In this document: positions 26,830-35,346 of the stretch, one piece after another | Layout: every line of letters starts with the position of its first letter | How positions within the stretch are numbered: the first letter of the stretch is position 1 | From: Beijerinckiaceae bacterium | Lineage (GTDB): Bacteria > Pseudomonadota > Alphaproteobacteria > Rhizobiales > Beijerinckiaceae | NCBI GenBank assembly: GCA_009773635.1 | Contig: WSYC01000005.1 | Coordinates: 112,270 to 176,269 of the forward strand | Length of the DNA: 64,000 nt | Direction: 5' to 3' | Notes under the pieces: model-generated | The model's input: only the letters and a program-made list of their open reading frames with translations | The model's database searches: none | What the model was told of the DNA's origin: nothing | Translations under genes and position numbers: made by a program

Positions 26830-28848
26830 ATGGCAACGAAACCGATCAAGAAAGATGACGCGGCAGCACAGGGCGCCGAGACGCCCGACAGCCCCCTGAT
26901 CGATGTTTCGGATGCCGCGGTAAAGCGGCTGATCAAACTCGCGAAGAAGCGCGGCTACGTCACGATTGACGAGATCAACGCCGTTCTGCCGCAGGAAGAG
27001 GTTAACTCCGAGCAGATCGAGGATGTGCTCGCGATCTTCAGCGAGATGGGCGTCAACGTCGTCGAGAACGAGGAAGTCGAGGAAGGCGAGACGCCTGCCG
27101 CGGCCGACGCGACCGACGATGCCGACGAGGAAGACGGCGAGGTCGCCCCCGCGCGCTCCACGGCGGTTGCCAAATCCGAGCGCACCTCCGAGCCGCTCGA
27201 CCGCACGGATGATCCTGTGCGCATGTATCTGCGCGAGATGGGTTCGGTCGAGCTTCTCTCCCGCGAGGGCGAGATTGCCATCGCCAAGCGCATCGAGGCT
27301 GGCCGCGAGGCGATGATCGCGGGCTTGTGCGAAAGTCCGCTGACCTTCCAGGCCATCATCATCTGGCGGGATGAGCTGGAGGAGGGCAAGACCCTCCTGC
27401 GCGATGTCATCGACCTCGAAGCGACCTATGCCGGCCCGGATGGCAAGGGCGCGCCGAAGGTCGAGGGCGAGCCGGACGATTTCTCCGACGAGCCGAAGGC
27501 CAAGACCGTCAACGAGGACGGCGAGGAAGTGCCGGCGCCCGAGGGCGAGGGGGACAACTTCGACGATGAGTTTGACGGTGGCGTTTCGCTCTCCGCGATG
27601 GAAGCGGAACTCAAGCCCAAGGTGCTCGAAACCTTCGGCCGCGTGGCTGACAACTACAAGAAGCTCCGCCGCCTGCAGGATCAGGATATTGATCTCAAGC
27701 TCCAGTCCACCAAGCTCTCGCCGGCGCAGGAGCGCAAATACAAGAAGCTCAAGGAAGACATCATCGTCGATGTGAAATCCTTGTCGCTCAACCAGAACCG
27801 CATCGATGCGCTGGTCGAGCAGCTCTATGACATCAACAAGCGGCTGATTGGCCTCGAAAGCCGCCTTCTGCGCCTCGCGGAAGGCTATGGCGTCGAGCGC
27901 ATGGAGTTCCTGAAGAACTATCAGGGTGCGGAGCTGGACCCCAAGTGGATCCTGCGTGTCTCGAAGTTCACCACCAAGGGGTGGAAGGATTTCGTGGCGC
28001 AGGAGCTGGAGCGCATCAAGGATATGCGCGGCGAAATTCAGGCGCTGGCGTCCGAAACCGGCCTCGAGATCGGCGAATACCGCAAGATCGTGCTCACCGT
28101 GCAGAAGGGCGAGCGCGAGGCCCGGCAGGCGAAGAAGGAGATGGTGGAAGCCAACCTCCGTCTCGTGATTTCGATCGCCAAGAAATACACCAACCGCGGC
28201 CTGCAGTTCCTCGACCTCATTCAGGAAGGCAACATTGGCCTGATGAAGGCGGTCGACAAGTTCGAGTATCGCCGCGGCTACAAGTTCTCGACCTATGCGA
28301 CCTGGTGGATCCGGCAGGCGATCACGCGTTCGATTGCGGATCAGGCGCGCACGATCCGTATTCCCGTGCACATGATCGAGACGATCAACAAGATCGTCCG
28401 CACGTCGCGCCAGATGCTGCACGAGATCGGTCGCGAGCCGACGCCGGAAGAGCTGGCCGAAAAGCTCGCCATGCCCTTGGAAAAAGTGCGCAAGGTGCTC
28501 AAAATCGCCAAGGAACCGATTTCGCTCGAGACGCCGATTGGCGACGAGGAAGACAGCCATCTCGGCGATTTCATCGAGGACAAGAACGCGATCCTGCCGA
28601 TTGATGCGGCGATCCAGTCGAACCTCCGTGAAACCACGACGCGCGTTCTCGCCTCGCTCACCCCGCGCGAGGAGCGGGTTTTGCGCATGCGCTTCGGCAT
28701 CGGCATGAACACCGATCACACGCTCGAGGAAGTCGGCCAGCAGTTCTCGGTGACGCGCGAACGCATCCGCCAGATCGAGGCGAAGGCGCTGCGCAAGCTC
28801 AAGCATCCGAGCCGGTCACGGAAACTCAGGAGCTTCCTGGATAATTGA
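26830..28848 (+). CDS. rpoD: RNA polymerase primary sigma factor (sigma-70, RpoD)
   Basis: 672 residues. Region 1.1 at the N-terminus ([20 protein letters not shown]), an acidic stretch, region 1.2 ([20 protein letters not shown]), a long non-conserved insert, then regions 2.1-2.4 ([20 protein letters not shown], and [20 protein letters not shown]), region 3, and region 4 with [21 protein letters not shown] and the helix-turn-helix [19 protein letters not shown]. It is the housekeeping sigma factor. A 272-bp spacer after dnaG has room for its own promoter. Confidence 0.97.
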   Translation: MATKPIKKDDAAAQGAETPDSPLIDVSDAAVKRLIKLAKKRGYVTIDEINAVLPQEEVNSEQIEDVLAIFSEMGVNVVENEEVEEGETPAAADATDDADEEDGEVAPARSTAVAKSERTSEPLDRTDDPVRMYLREMGSVELLSREGEIAIAKRIEAGREAMIAGLCESPLTFQAIIIWRDELEEGKTLLRDVIDLEATYAGPDGKGAPKVEGEPDDFSDEPKAKTVNEDGEEVPAPEGEGDNFDDEFDGGVSLSAMEAELKPKVLETFGRVADNYKKLRRLQDQDIDLKLQSTKLSPAQERKYKKLKEDIIVDVKSLSLNQNRIDALVEQLYDINKRLIGLESRLLRLAEGYGVERMEFLKNYQGAELDPKWILRVSKFTTKGWKDFVAQELERIKDMRGEIQALASETGLEIGEYRKIVLTVQKGEREARQAKKEMVEANLRLVISIAKKYTNRGLQFLDLIQEGNIGLMKAVDKFEYRRGYKFSTYATWWIRQAITRSIADQARTIRIPVHMIETINKIVRTSRQMLHEIGREPTPEELAEKLAMPLEKVRKVLKIAKEPISLETPIGDEEDSHLGDFIEDKNAILPIDAAIQSNLRETTTRVLASLTPREERVLRMRFGIGMNTDHTLEEVGQQFSVTRERIRQIEAKALRKLKHPSRSRKLRSFLDN

Positions 28849-28855
28849 GGATGGG

Positions 28856-29530
28856 ATGCTTGCCTATGATCTCGAAGCGTTGATTGAACGCGAATATTGG
28901 GACGGTGGGTATCATGCTGGCGGTGAAGGCTTAGGCTGGCGCCTGCTGGCGAGTCCCGTCAGCGTGTTGGACACGAGCGAAATTGCATTCATCGGACTCA
29001 ACCCGGGCGGATCGGAGATTGATCCCGCGCATCCGCGTTTGGCACCGACGGAGTCCAGCGCTTATGTCACCGAAGCATGGGCCGGTGCTGCGCCGGGACA
29101 AAGTCCACTTCAGCGACAGATTTGTCTTCTGTTTGCTGCGCTGGATGTGAGACCGGACGCCGTTCTTGCTGGCAATCTCGTGCCATTTCGAAGTGCAAGC
29201 TGGCATAAGTTGCAGAATCGCAGCCGTGCTCTTGCCTTTGGGAAGAGGCTCTGGACTCAGATTCTCAGGCAATCAGGTCCGAGTCTGGTGATTGCAATGG
29301 GACAGGATACGTTTTCAGCTCTCACTGAAATTCTGGAAATCGAATCCAAAACAGAAATCAGGAGCGGTTGGGGAAGTGTAGGCATCCGCCTTGGCGAGAA
29401 CGGTAGGAAAAAGCTTGTCGGCCTGCCGCATCTTTCCCGGTTTTCGATTGTCGGACGGAGCCAGAGTGAAGATGCGCTCGCGCGATCATTTGGGGATTGG
29501 TGGAAGAAGCCGACCATCCTCAATAGGTGA
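28856..29530 (+). CDS. Uracil-DNA-glycosylase-superfamily-like protein, function unknown
   Basis: 224 residues starting 7 bp after rpoD with a GAGG site. It carries a strand-loop IAFIGLNPGGSEID resembling the UDG motif A (G-x-N-P-G), a central VLAGNLVPFRSASWHKL, a strand SLVIAMGQDTFSAL, and a C-terminal LPHLSRFSIVGRSQSE in the position of the H-P-S motif. The order and spacing fit a UDG-fold protein, but the catalytic residues are not canonical, so a DNA-repair role is only inferred. Base composition is lower in GC than rpoD, suggesting later insertion behind it. Confidence 0.5.
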   Translation: MLAYDLEALIEREYWDGGYHAGGEGLGWRLLASPVSVLDTSEIAFIGLNPGGSEIDPAHPRLAPTESSAYVTEAWAGAAPGQSPLQRQICLLFAALDVRPDAVLAGNLVPFRSASWHKLQNRSRALAFGKRLWTQILRQSGPSLVIAMGQDTFSALTEILEIESKTEIRSGWGSVGIRLGENGRKKLVGLPHLSRFSIVGRSQSEDALARSFGDWWKKPTILNR

Positions 29531-29618
29531 TCTGTGAGCGCATCGGCGGCGATACTCTCGACAGTTGCAGTTGGTTGCTGCAATCTATGTCCGCTATTTA
29601 TGCGCTCTGGAGCCCCCC

Positions 29619-29912
29619 ATGTCCCTCCCCACCAACCCCGCCCAGCTTGAAGCCGCCGCTGAGGCCGCCAGGACCGCGCTCGAGGAAGAGAAGAAAAAGC
29701 AGACCGAACCCGGTTCGCTCATCGGCGATGCCGCGGATATCGCCGGCAATGTCATGGTCGATGGCGTCGGCGAGGTGATCGGCGGGGCGGCCAATGCCGT
29801 GATCTCCGGCGTCGGGGCGGTGGCTTCCGGCGCGGCAGAGGTCGCGGGCACGGTTGCCACCGGCGCAGTCGAGGTTGTCGGCGCGATCATCGGCGGCATT
29901 TTCGACAGTTGA
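29619..29912 (+). CDS. Small Gly/Ala/Val-rich protein of unknown function
   Basis: 97 residues from the ATG at 29619 (frame open from 29565). A charged helix with EEEKKKQTEPGS is followed by an unbroken Gly/Ala/Val region of repeated G-x3-G and A-x3-G spacings (for example VISGVGAVASGAAEVAG). This is a glycine-zipper-like composition that could insert in or lie on a membrane. No family is recognised and no partner is evident. Confidence 0.55.
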   Translation: MSLPTNPAQLEAAAEAARTALEEEKKKQTEPGSLIGDAADIAGNVMVDGVGEVIGGAANAVISGVGAVASGAAEVAGTVATGAVEVVGAIIGGIFDS

Positions 29913-29918
29913 AGTCAT

Positions 29919-29952
29919 CTCCTGACAGGCGAAAGAACTCCTGACAGGCGAA
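29919..29952. repeat. 15-bp direct repeat
   Basis: CTCCTGACAGGCGAA occurs at 29919-29933 and again at 29938-29952, directly after the stop of the Gly-rich gene. The second copy abuts the hairpin at 29952-29981. Confidence 0.6.
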
Positions 29953-29981
29953 GGGCCACGGCGCTTTCGCACCATGGCCCT
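29952..29981. terminator. Hairpin between convergent genes
   Basis: AGGGCCACGGCGC (29952-29964) pairs with GCACCATGGCCCT (29969-29981) with two mismatches and a 4-base loop. Lying between the converging Gly-rich gene and the DUF2852 gene, it could end both transcripts, though there is no T-run. Confidence 0.45.
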
Positions 29982-30015
29982 CCTGACGTCCTGGCGGGGG
30001 AGCCGGACGTGATTG

Positions 30016-30504
30016 TCAACCGTTGGCCGGGCGCTCGTCGCGCGGCGCTTCACCCTCGGGCTTGATGTCGCGGCCGCGCCGGTCCGCCATGAACTGATCA
30101 AACTCGGCCTTGTCTTTCGCGTGGCGCAGACGCTCGAGGAAGTTGCGGAACTCGCCCGCCTCGTCTTCCAGCCGGCGGATGGTTTCCGAGCGATATTCGT
30201 CGAACGCGCGGTTGCCGGAGGGCGCGAAGCTGCCGCGCTCGGCGCGGTTGCGGCACGAGCCCCAGCGTGCGAATTTTTCCTGCATCATTCCCATGTTGTT
30301 CTCCCAGTTGGACCGGGCATCACGGCCCCAGCGGTCCGAATTGAACTCGGCGGTGCGATTGCCCCGGCAGCCCATGCGGCCGCTGGCGATCATGTACGCG
30401 AGCAGCGCCAGCCCGATGGGCCAGAACAGCACGAAGCCCAAAACCATCGCGGCAATCCAGGCCGGGCGGCCAAGGTTGTCCATGCGCATGATCATTCCGT
30501 CCAT
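30016..30504 (-). CDS. DUF2852 domain protein
   Basis: 162 residues. A short N-terminus, one or two membrane helices (AWIAAMVLGFVLFWPIGLALLAYMI), then a soluble region with GNRAFDEYRSETIRRLEDEAGEFRNFLERLRHAKDKAEFDQFM divided over its conserved helices (AFDEYRSETIRRLEDEAGEF and FLERLRHAKDKAEFDQFM). This matches DUF2852, found mainly in alphaproteobacteria; the function is unknown. A perfect 8-bp inverted repeat lies 25 bp upstream of the start. A TetR gene is immediately upstream on the same strand. Confidence 0.82.
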   Translation of the reverse strand: MDGMIMRMDNLGRPAWIAAMVLGFVLFWPIGLALLAYMIASGRMGCRGNRTAEFNSDRWGRDARSNWENNMGMMQEKFARWGSCRNRAERGSFAPSGNRAFDEYRSETIRRLEDEAGEFRNFLERLRHAKDKAEFDQFMADRRGRDIKPEGEAPRDERPANG

Positions 30505-30528
30505 CGTTCGCTCCTTTTGCGAATGTGA

Positions 30529-30547
30529 ATGTAAATCACATTTACAT
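30529..30547. promoter_or_regulatory. Inverted repeat ATGTAAAT-CAC-ATTTACAT upstream of the DUF2852 gene
   Basis: A perfect 19-bp dyad (8-bp arms, 3-bp spacer) in an AT-rich promoter-like stretch, 25 bp before the DUF2852 start codon and 68 bp after the TetR stop. The form suits a dimeric repressor; the adjacent TetR protein is an obvious candidate, but this is inference. Confidence 0.55.
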
Positions 30548-30614
30548 AAATGGCATTGTCGCTGAAATTCGTCAAGAGGCTGCAGATTACAAATCGGTCA
30601 GCCTGCAGGCCCGG

Positions 30615-31250
30615 TCATCGCGCGGCGGCGAGGCCGTCGAGATAGACGAGGATTCCGGCTTCCAGAAGGTCTTCCGGGCTCATCGGCAGCGGGCGACGCG
30701 CCGCATCACCGCGCGCGAACAGGCTGGCGATGCCGTGGCTCATCGACCAGATGTGGAGCGCCATCATCATCGGCGGTGGCCGGTGCCCGGCAGGCATGGT
30801 GGCGATGATGCCTTCGCAGGTTTCACGCAGCGCGCCGAAGGCCTCTTCCGAGGCCGCGAGCAGGGCCGGATTATGGCTCATCGCCACGCCGGATTCGAAC
30901 ATGGCGGCATAGGAAGCGGGTTCGCGCCGCGCGAAGTCGAGATAGGCGATGCCGACGCGCTTGAGTGCCGCGCGCGGGGTCGGGCGTCCCTTGTCCCAGG
31001 CGCTGCGCAGGACGAGGCCGAACGCCTCGAAGCCGCGCCGGGCGATATCCGCCATCAGCTCGTCACGATCGCGGAAGTGCCGGTAGGGCGCAGCGGGGGA
31101 CACACCGGCCGCGCGCGCGGCCTCCGCCACGGTGAACCCGGCCGGGCCCTTCTCGCGGATCAGGCGCAGCGCTGCTTCAATCAGCGCCTCGCGCAGATTG
31201 CCGTGATGGTAGTTACGCCGCTTGCCGGCTTCGGAAGGGTCCCAGCTCAT
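30615..31250 (-). CDS. TetR/AcrR-family transcriptional regulator
   Basis: 211 residues. The N-terminal HTH reads HGNLREALIEAALRLIREKG, AGFTVAEAARAAGVSPAAPY and RHFRDRDELMADIARRGF. The C-terminal half is a TetR ligand-binding helical domain of the WHG type (a conserved HIWSMSHGIASLF). It senses an unknown small molecule. It lies upstream of the DUF2852 gene on the same strand. Confidence 0.9.
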   Translation of the reverse strand: MSWDPSEAGKRRNYHHGNLREALIEAALRLIREKGPAGFTVAEAARAAGVSPAAPYRHFRDRDELMADIARRGFEAFGLVLRSAWDKGRPTPRAALKRVGIAYLDFARREPASYAAMFESGVAMSHNPALLAASEEAFGALRETCEGIIATMPAGHRPPPMMMALHIWSMSHGIASLFARGDAARRPLPMSPEDLLEAGILVYLDGLAAAR

Positions 31251-31443
31251 CCGGCAAGTTTATCCGCATTTCGGCAGGCAAGCGCAATCGCGTCCTTCCG
31301 GGTTGCTGCCAATGGCCTGTGACTTCCTCTGGCCGTCGGTGTGTTCGGGGGAGGGCGCTTTTGCCGGAGAGTTCCCGGACAATCCGGGATGCATCGCAAG
31401 AACTGGGCTACACCTCAAGAGCCGGGTTACACTTCCCGCACGC

Positions 31444-31471
31444 GCATGAACATTGCTGCATGAACATTGCT
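31444..31471. repeat. Tandem duplication of 14 bp at the DUF1003 start region
   Basis: GCATGAACATTGCT is present twice in direct tandem (31444-31457, 31458-31471). Each copy contains an ATG in the DUF1003 frame region, producing redundant upstream start codons; the real start is judged to be 31487. Confidence 0.6.
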
Positions 31472-31486
31472 GAAGGAGTGACGGAT

Positions 31487-32032
31487 ATGGCTGCCTCAAT
31501 TCATCTTCTCGCCGAGCGGCTGATTGCCGAGGGCGTCGATGATCTTCCCGCTCATGAGCGCCGGCTGCTGGAACGCATCGCCAAGCGGCTGACCGTCACG
31601 CGCAACTGGTCGAGCGACGAGGAGGAGACGCGCACCTTCGGACAGAGGGTCGCCGATCTCGTGGCCTACTGGGGCGGTTCATGGCCATTTATCATCGGAT
31701 TCGGCGCGGTGATGGCCGCCTGGATCGGCTATAACATCGCGGCTGCGGCGGGCGCTTTTGATCCCTATCCCTTCATCCTGCTCAATCTCGTGCTCTCGAC
31801 GCTCGCCGCGGTCCAGGCGCCGATCATCATGATGAGCCAGAACCGGCAGGCCTCGCGAGATCGGCTGCAGGCGCTGCACGATTACGAGGTCAACCTCAAG
31901 GCCGAGATGGAAATTGTGGCGCTGCACGACAAACTCGACAAGCTGCGGATCAACGAGATCACCGACGCGCTCCAGCGCATCGAGGCGGTGATCGCAAGCC
32001 CGGACACCAAGCCGTATCAGCGGGCAGAATAG
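31487..32032 (+). CDS. DUF1003 domain membrane protein
   Basis: 181 residues from the ATG at 31487, which has AAGGAG at suitable spacing. The DUF1003 signature is clear: TFGQRVADLVAYWGGSWPFI, a first helix into AWIGYN, then FDPYPFILLNLVLSTLAAVQAP and IIMMSQNRQASRDRLQALHDYEVN split over the second helix and cytosolic coil. A C-terminal coiled coil follows. Members have been called cyclic-nucleotide-linked or membrane-stress proteins, but function is unproven. Confidence 0.88.
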   Translation: MAASIHLLAERLIAEGVDDLPAHERRLLERIAKRLTVTRNWSSDEEETRTFGQRVADLVAYWGGSWPFIIGFGAVMAAWIGYNIAAAAGAFDPYPFILLNLVLSTLAAVQAPIIMMSQNRQASRDRLQALHDYEVNLKAEMEIVALHDKLDKLRINEITDALQRIEAVIASPDTKPYQRAE

Positions 32033-32086
32033 GTCGATGAAGGATGTGAATTTGACTTCCCTGTCAGATAACTGGAACGTGCGCGC

Positions 32087-33331
32087 ATGACCCTGCCGCG
32101 CTCTGCCGTCCCTGCGCCCGATCCCTACATGCCTGACACGCCCTACGCCTGGCTACGGCTCTGGCTGACGTTGCTGGTGGCGACGATCGCCGGCGTCGGG
32201 ATGTGGGCCATCGTGGTCGTGCTGCCGGATGTGCAGACTGAATTCGGCATCCAGCGCGGTGATGCCTCGATCCCCTACACCGTGATGATGCTGGGCTTTG
32301 CCTTCGGCACCATCGTGCTCGGGCGGATGGCGGACAGGACCGGCATTGTTCCGCCGATCCTGATTGCGGGCGCCTGCCTTGGCGCAGGTTTTGTGCTTGC
32401 GGGGCTCGCTCCAAACCTCTGGCTGTTTTCGGTGGCGCATGCCGTCCTGATCGGGGTGGGCGCGGGCACCGGATTCGCACCACTGATGGCGGATATCTCG
32501 CACTGGTTCGTCAAGCGCCGCGGGGTCGCGCTGGTGATTGTCGCTTCCGGCAGCTATCTCGCCGGAACGATCTGGCCGATGGCAATCAAGTTCGCGCTGC
32601 CGGTATTTGGCTGGCGCACGACCTATATCGCGATCGGCATCTTCGCAGCGGTGACGATCATCCCGCTGGCGGCGTTCTTCCGCCGGCAGCCGTCACATGC
32701 TGCAATGGTCGCAGCGGACCACGCCGCCGGGGAAGCCCGCGCCGATCTCGGCATGTCGCCGGCGGTTTTGCAGGGCCTGCTGATTGCCGCCGGCTTTGCG
32801 TGCTGCGTGGCGATGTCGATGCCGCAGGTGCACATCGTTGCGTATTGCGGCGATCTTGGCTACGGGGTCGCGCGCGGCGCGGAAATGCTCTCGCTGATGC
32901 TGTTTCTCGGCATTTTCAGCCGCATCGGCTCCGGCGTCGTGGCGGACAGGATCGGCGGCACGGCAACGCTGCTGATCGGCTCGATCATGCAGGGAACGGC
33001 GTTGCTGCTGTATCTCTTCTTCAACGGGTTGACGTCGCTCTACATTATTTCCGGCATTTTCGGCCTGTTTCAAGGCGGCATCGTGCCGATGTATGCCGTG
33101 ATCTGCCGCGAATTCCTGCCGCCGCGTGAGGCAGGTGCCCGTATCGGGCTTGTTGTCTCGGCGACCATCATCGGGATGGCCGCTGGGGGCTATCTCTCCG
33201 GTTTGATCTACGATGCAACGCAATCCTATCGTCTGGCTTTCCTCAATGGCATCGCCTGGAACGGGGTCAATCTTGCCGTGATGTCCTGGCTGTTCTGGAA
33301 AAAGCAGAAAGCGATGCCGCAACCGGCATGA
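32087..33331 (+). CDS. Major facilitator superfamily transporter
   Basis: 414 residues with twelve predicted membrane helices and MFS landmarks: VLGRMADRTGIVPP in the loop 2-3 position (G-R-x-A-D-R), FAPLMADISHWFVKRRGVALV in the 4-5 region and FSRIGSGVVADRIGG in the second-half repeat. The VLPDVQTEFGIQRGDASIPYT start resembles monocarboxylate/oxalate-formate-type transporters. The substrate is not known. Confidence 0.85.
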   Translation: MTLPRSAVPAPDPYMPDTPYAWLRLWLTLLVATIAGVGMWAIVVVLPDVQTEFGIQRGDASIPYTVMMLGFAFGTIVLGRMADRTGIVPPILIAGACLGAGFVLAGLAPNLWLFSVAHAVLIGVGAGTGFAPLMADISHWFVKRRGVALVIVASGSYLAGTIWPMAIKFALPVFGWRTTYIAIGIFAAVTIIPLAAFFRRQPSHAAMVAADHAAGEARADLGMSPAVLQGLLIAAGFACCVAMSMPQVHIVAYCGDLGYGVARGAEMLSLMLFLGIFSRIGSGVVADRIGGTATLLIGSIMQGTALLLYLFFNGLTSLYIISGIFGLFQGGIVPMYAVICREFLPPREAGARIGLVVSATIIGMAAGGYLSGLIYDATQSYRLAFLNGIAWNGVNLAVMSWLFWKKQKAMPQPA

Positions 33332-33396
33332 TGCTGCATCCACCGGCGCTTCTCCTGTGTATCCCTTTCGGGACGCACGAATGAAGGACCGAGAGA

Positions 33397-33783
33397 ATGT
33401 TTCGCATTGTTTATTACGCCGCCGTTGCCTCGCTGGCGCTGATCGGGATGGCGCTGGCTTGTCGGGCAGCTGATGCCACCGAGGATTTTGCCCGCTGGCC
33501 CGAACTGGTCAATCCGTTCGAGAGCACCTCCGGCGGCGGGGTGATGATCGATGGGTACAAGCCGGTCATCGATGGCGCGCTTTGCCGGACGGACTTCTCT
33601 GTCAAACTGCCGGATCAGGACAAGGCGACGATCTTCTCCGTTGTCGAGTTTGATGCCCGCGCCGTAGCAGGCGGCATCCTGTGCGAGAATGGTCGCTGGC
33701 GCACCAAAGACGGCTCGGCCGAGGGCACCACGCCCTTCCGCGTCTTCATCAAGGACGGGATCGTGCGGCGACCGCCCGCCTGA
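33397..33783 (+). CDS. Small secreted protein of unknown function
   Basis: 128 residues with a signal peptide (YYAAVASLALIGMALACRA). The mature domain has two cysteines (ALCRTDF and ILCENGRW), probably disulfide-bonded, and strands such as ATIFSVVEFDARAV and TTPFRVFIKDG. No family is recognised. It ends exactly where a set of 17-bp tandem repeats begins. Confidence 0.6.
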   Translation: MFRIVYYAAVASLALIGMALACRAADATEDFARWPELVNPFESTSGGGVMIDGYKPVIDGALCRTDFSVKLPDQDKATIFSVVEFDARAVAGGILCENGRWRTKDGSAEGTTPFRVFIKDGIVRRPPA

Positions 33784-33829
33784 TGCCGGATATTCCCCGA
33801 TGCCGGATATTCCCCGATGCCGGATATTC
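33782..33829. repeat. 17-bp tandem repeat, nearly three copies
   Basis: The unit GATGCCGGATATTCCCC occurs at 33782-33798 and 33799-33815, with a partial third copy at 33816-33829. The first copy overlaps the stop codon of the secreted-protein gene. The array lies upstream of the MetE-like gene. Confidence 0.85.
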
Positions 33830-33862
33830 TTGGTGCCGGAATCCTTGACGCCTGAAGCATCG

Positions 33863-33902
33863 TGGTCCACCTCCGTTGGCAACCAGAAAATTCTGCCGGA
33901 GG
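33863..33902 (+). promoter_or_regulatory. Leader structure masking the ribosome site of the MetE-like gene
   Basis: CCTCCG (33870-33875) pairs perfectly with CGGAGG (33897-33902), which is the Shine-Dalgarno sequence of the gene starting at 33908. Inside the loop, CAGA (33884-33887) pairs with TCTG (33892-33895). An alternative pairing of TGGT (33863-33866) with ACCA (33882-33885) would form an H-type pseudoknot. The arrangement predicts translational control; no known riboswitch consensus could be matched by eye. Confidence 0.5.
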
Positions 33903-33907
33903 ACATC

Positions 33908-34936
33908 ATGCTGAAGACCACGATCGCGGGCTCCTTGCCCAAACCGGCATGGCTCGCGGAAGAGGAAAAGCTCTGGGCCGGCTGGAAGCTGGAAGGCGAT
34001 ACGCTGGAGCAGGGCAAGGTCGATGCGACCATTCTCGCGGTGAAGCTTCAGGAAGACGCGGGCCTCGATATCGTCGGCGATGGCGAGCAGGCGCGCCAGC
34101 ATTTCGTGCACGGCTTTCTCGCCAATCTTGACGGGATCGATTTCGGCAAGAAGACGATCATGGGCATCCGCAACAACCGCTATAACGCGGAAGTGCCGAC
34201 CGTGACCGGCAAGATCCGCCGCAAGGGGCCGGTCCATACGCTGGAGGCGTGCGCCGCACGGGCGCACACTGCGCACAAGCTGAAGTTCACCCTGCCGGGG
34301 CCGATGACCATCGTCGATACCATCGCCGACAAGCATTATGGCCGCCGCGAGGATCTCGCGATGGCGTTTGCCGAAGTGCTCAACGAGGAAGCGCTGGAAT
34401 TGCAGGCGCTCGGCGTCGATGTCATCCAGTTCGATGAGCCGGCCTTCAATGTCTACATGCCGCTGGTCGCGGAATGGGGCATGGCGGCGGTGGAGCGCGC
34501 GGCTCGCGGCCTCACCTGCACCACCGCGATCCACATCTGTTACGGCTACGGCATCAAGGCCAACATCGACTGGAAGGGCACGCTGGGCGACCAGTGGCGG
34601 CACTACGAGGAAACCTTCCCGGTGATCGCCGCCTCGAAGATCGATCAGGTCAGCCTCGAATGCCGCAACTCGAAAGTGCCGATCGAACTGATCGGGTTGC
34701 TCAAGGGCAAGGATGTTCTCGTCGGCTGCATCGATGTTGCCTCCGACCGGGTGGAAACGCCTGAAGAGGTCGCAGCCACCATCCGCGAAGCGATGAAGTA
34801 CGTCGCGCCGGAGAAGCTTTATCCCTGCACCAACTGCGGGATGGCACCGATGTCGCGCGCTGTGGCCTACGGCAAGCTCGCGGCGCTCGCCAAGGGCGCG
34901 CGGATCGTTTGCGAGGAACTGCGGGGGGCATCATGA
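33908..34936 (+). CDS. MetE-core-type methionine synthase (cobalamin-independent, C-terminal-domain length)
   Basis: 342 residues from the ATG at 33908, with GGAGG upstream. It corresponds to the catalytic C-terminal barrel of MetE only: the N-terminal TTIAGSLPKPAWL, KFTLPGPMTIVDTIAD, QFDEPAF, and zinc-ligand-bearing AIHICYGYG and YPCTNCGMAPMSRAVAYGKL. Stand-alone MetE-core proteins transfer a methyl group to homocysteine or act on other methyl donors. The exact methyl donor is unknown. Its stop overlaps the thioesterase start (ATGA), so the two are coupled. A masked ribosome site suggests translational regulation. Confidence 0.82.
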   Translation: MLKTTIAGSLPKPAWLAEEEKLWAGWKLEGDTLEQGKVDATILAVKLQEDAGLDIVGDGEQARQHFVHGFLANLDGIDFGKKTIMGIRNNRYNAEVPTVTGKIRRKGPVHTLEACAARAHTAHKLKFTLPGPMTIVDTIADKHYGRREDLAMAFAEVLNEEALELQALGVDVIQFDEPAFNVYMPLVAEWGMAAVERAARGLTCTTAIHICYGYGIKANIDWKGTLGDQWRHYEETFPVIAASKIDQVSLECRNSKVPIELIGLLKGKDVLVGCIDVASDRVETPEEVAATIREAMKYVAPEKLYPCTNCGMAPMSRAVAYGKLAALAKGARIVCEELRGAS

Positions 34937-35328
34937 CGGATACGGCTTCGGACGAACCGCGCGGCGAACTGGCGGTACGCACCATCGCCATGCCGGCGGA
35001 TACCAATGCCAACGGGGATATCTTCGGCGGCTGGGTGATGAGCCGGATGGACCAGGCCGGCGGCATCGCAGGCGTCGGCCGCTCGAAGGGCCGCGTTGTC
35101 ACGGTGGCGGTTGATGCCATGACTTTCATCCGCCCGGTGAAGGTGGGGGATGTGCTCTGCGTCTATACCGAGGTCGAGAAAGTCGGCCGCACCTCGATGA
35201 AGATCCATATCGAGGCCTGGGCGCAACGCTTCATGACCCATGATCGTGAGAAGGTAACGGATGCCACCTTCACCTTCGTCGCCATCGACGAGAACGGTCG
35301 TCCGCGCGAAGTGCCGAAGGAGGATTAG
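34933..35328 (+). CDS. Acyl-CoA thioesterase (hotdog fold, YciA-like)
   Basis: 131 residues from the ATG at 34933, overlapping the preceding stop by 4 bp. The YciA-type core is visible: MPADTNANGDIFGGWVMSRMDQAGG with the catalytic Asn/Asp neighbourhood, VVTVAVDAMTFIRPVKVGDVL and FTFVAIDENGRPREVP. It hydrolyses acyl-CoA thioesters in the cytoplasm. Why it is coupled to a methionine-synthase-like gene is unclear. Confidence 0.85.
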   Translation: MTDTASDEPRGELAVRTIAMPADTNANGDIFGGWVMSRMDQAGGIAGVGRSKGRVVTVAVDAMTFIRPVKVGDVLCVYTEVEKVGRTSMKIHIEAWAQRFMTHDREKVTDATFTFVAIDENGRPREVPKED

Positions 35329-35346
35329 CCCGCCGGGCTCGTGCTG

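Noticed and set aside
33782..33829. CRISPR-like array
   Set aside because: The 17-bp units are directly tandem with no spacers; it is an ordinary short tandem repeat.
33840..33907. Match to the SAM-II or SAM-V riboswitch consensus
   Set aside because: The topology could be similar, but the conserved loop bases of those classes are not visible; kept only as an unclassified leader structure.
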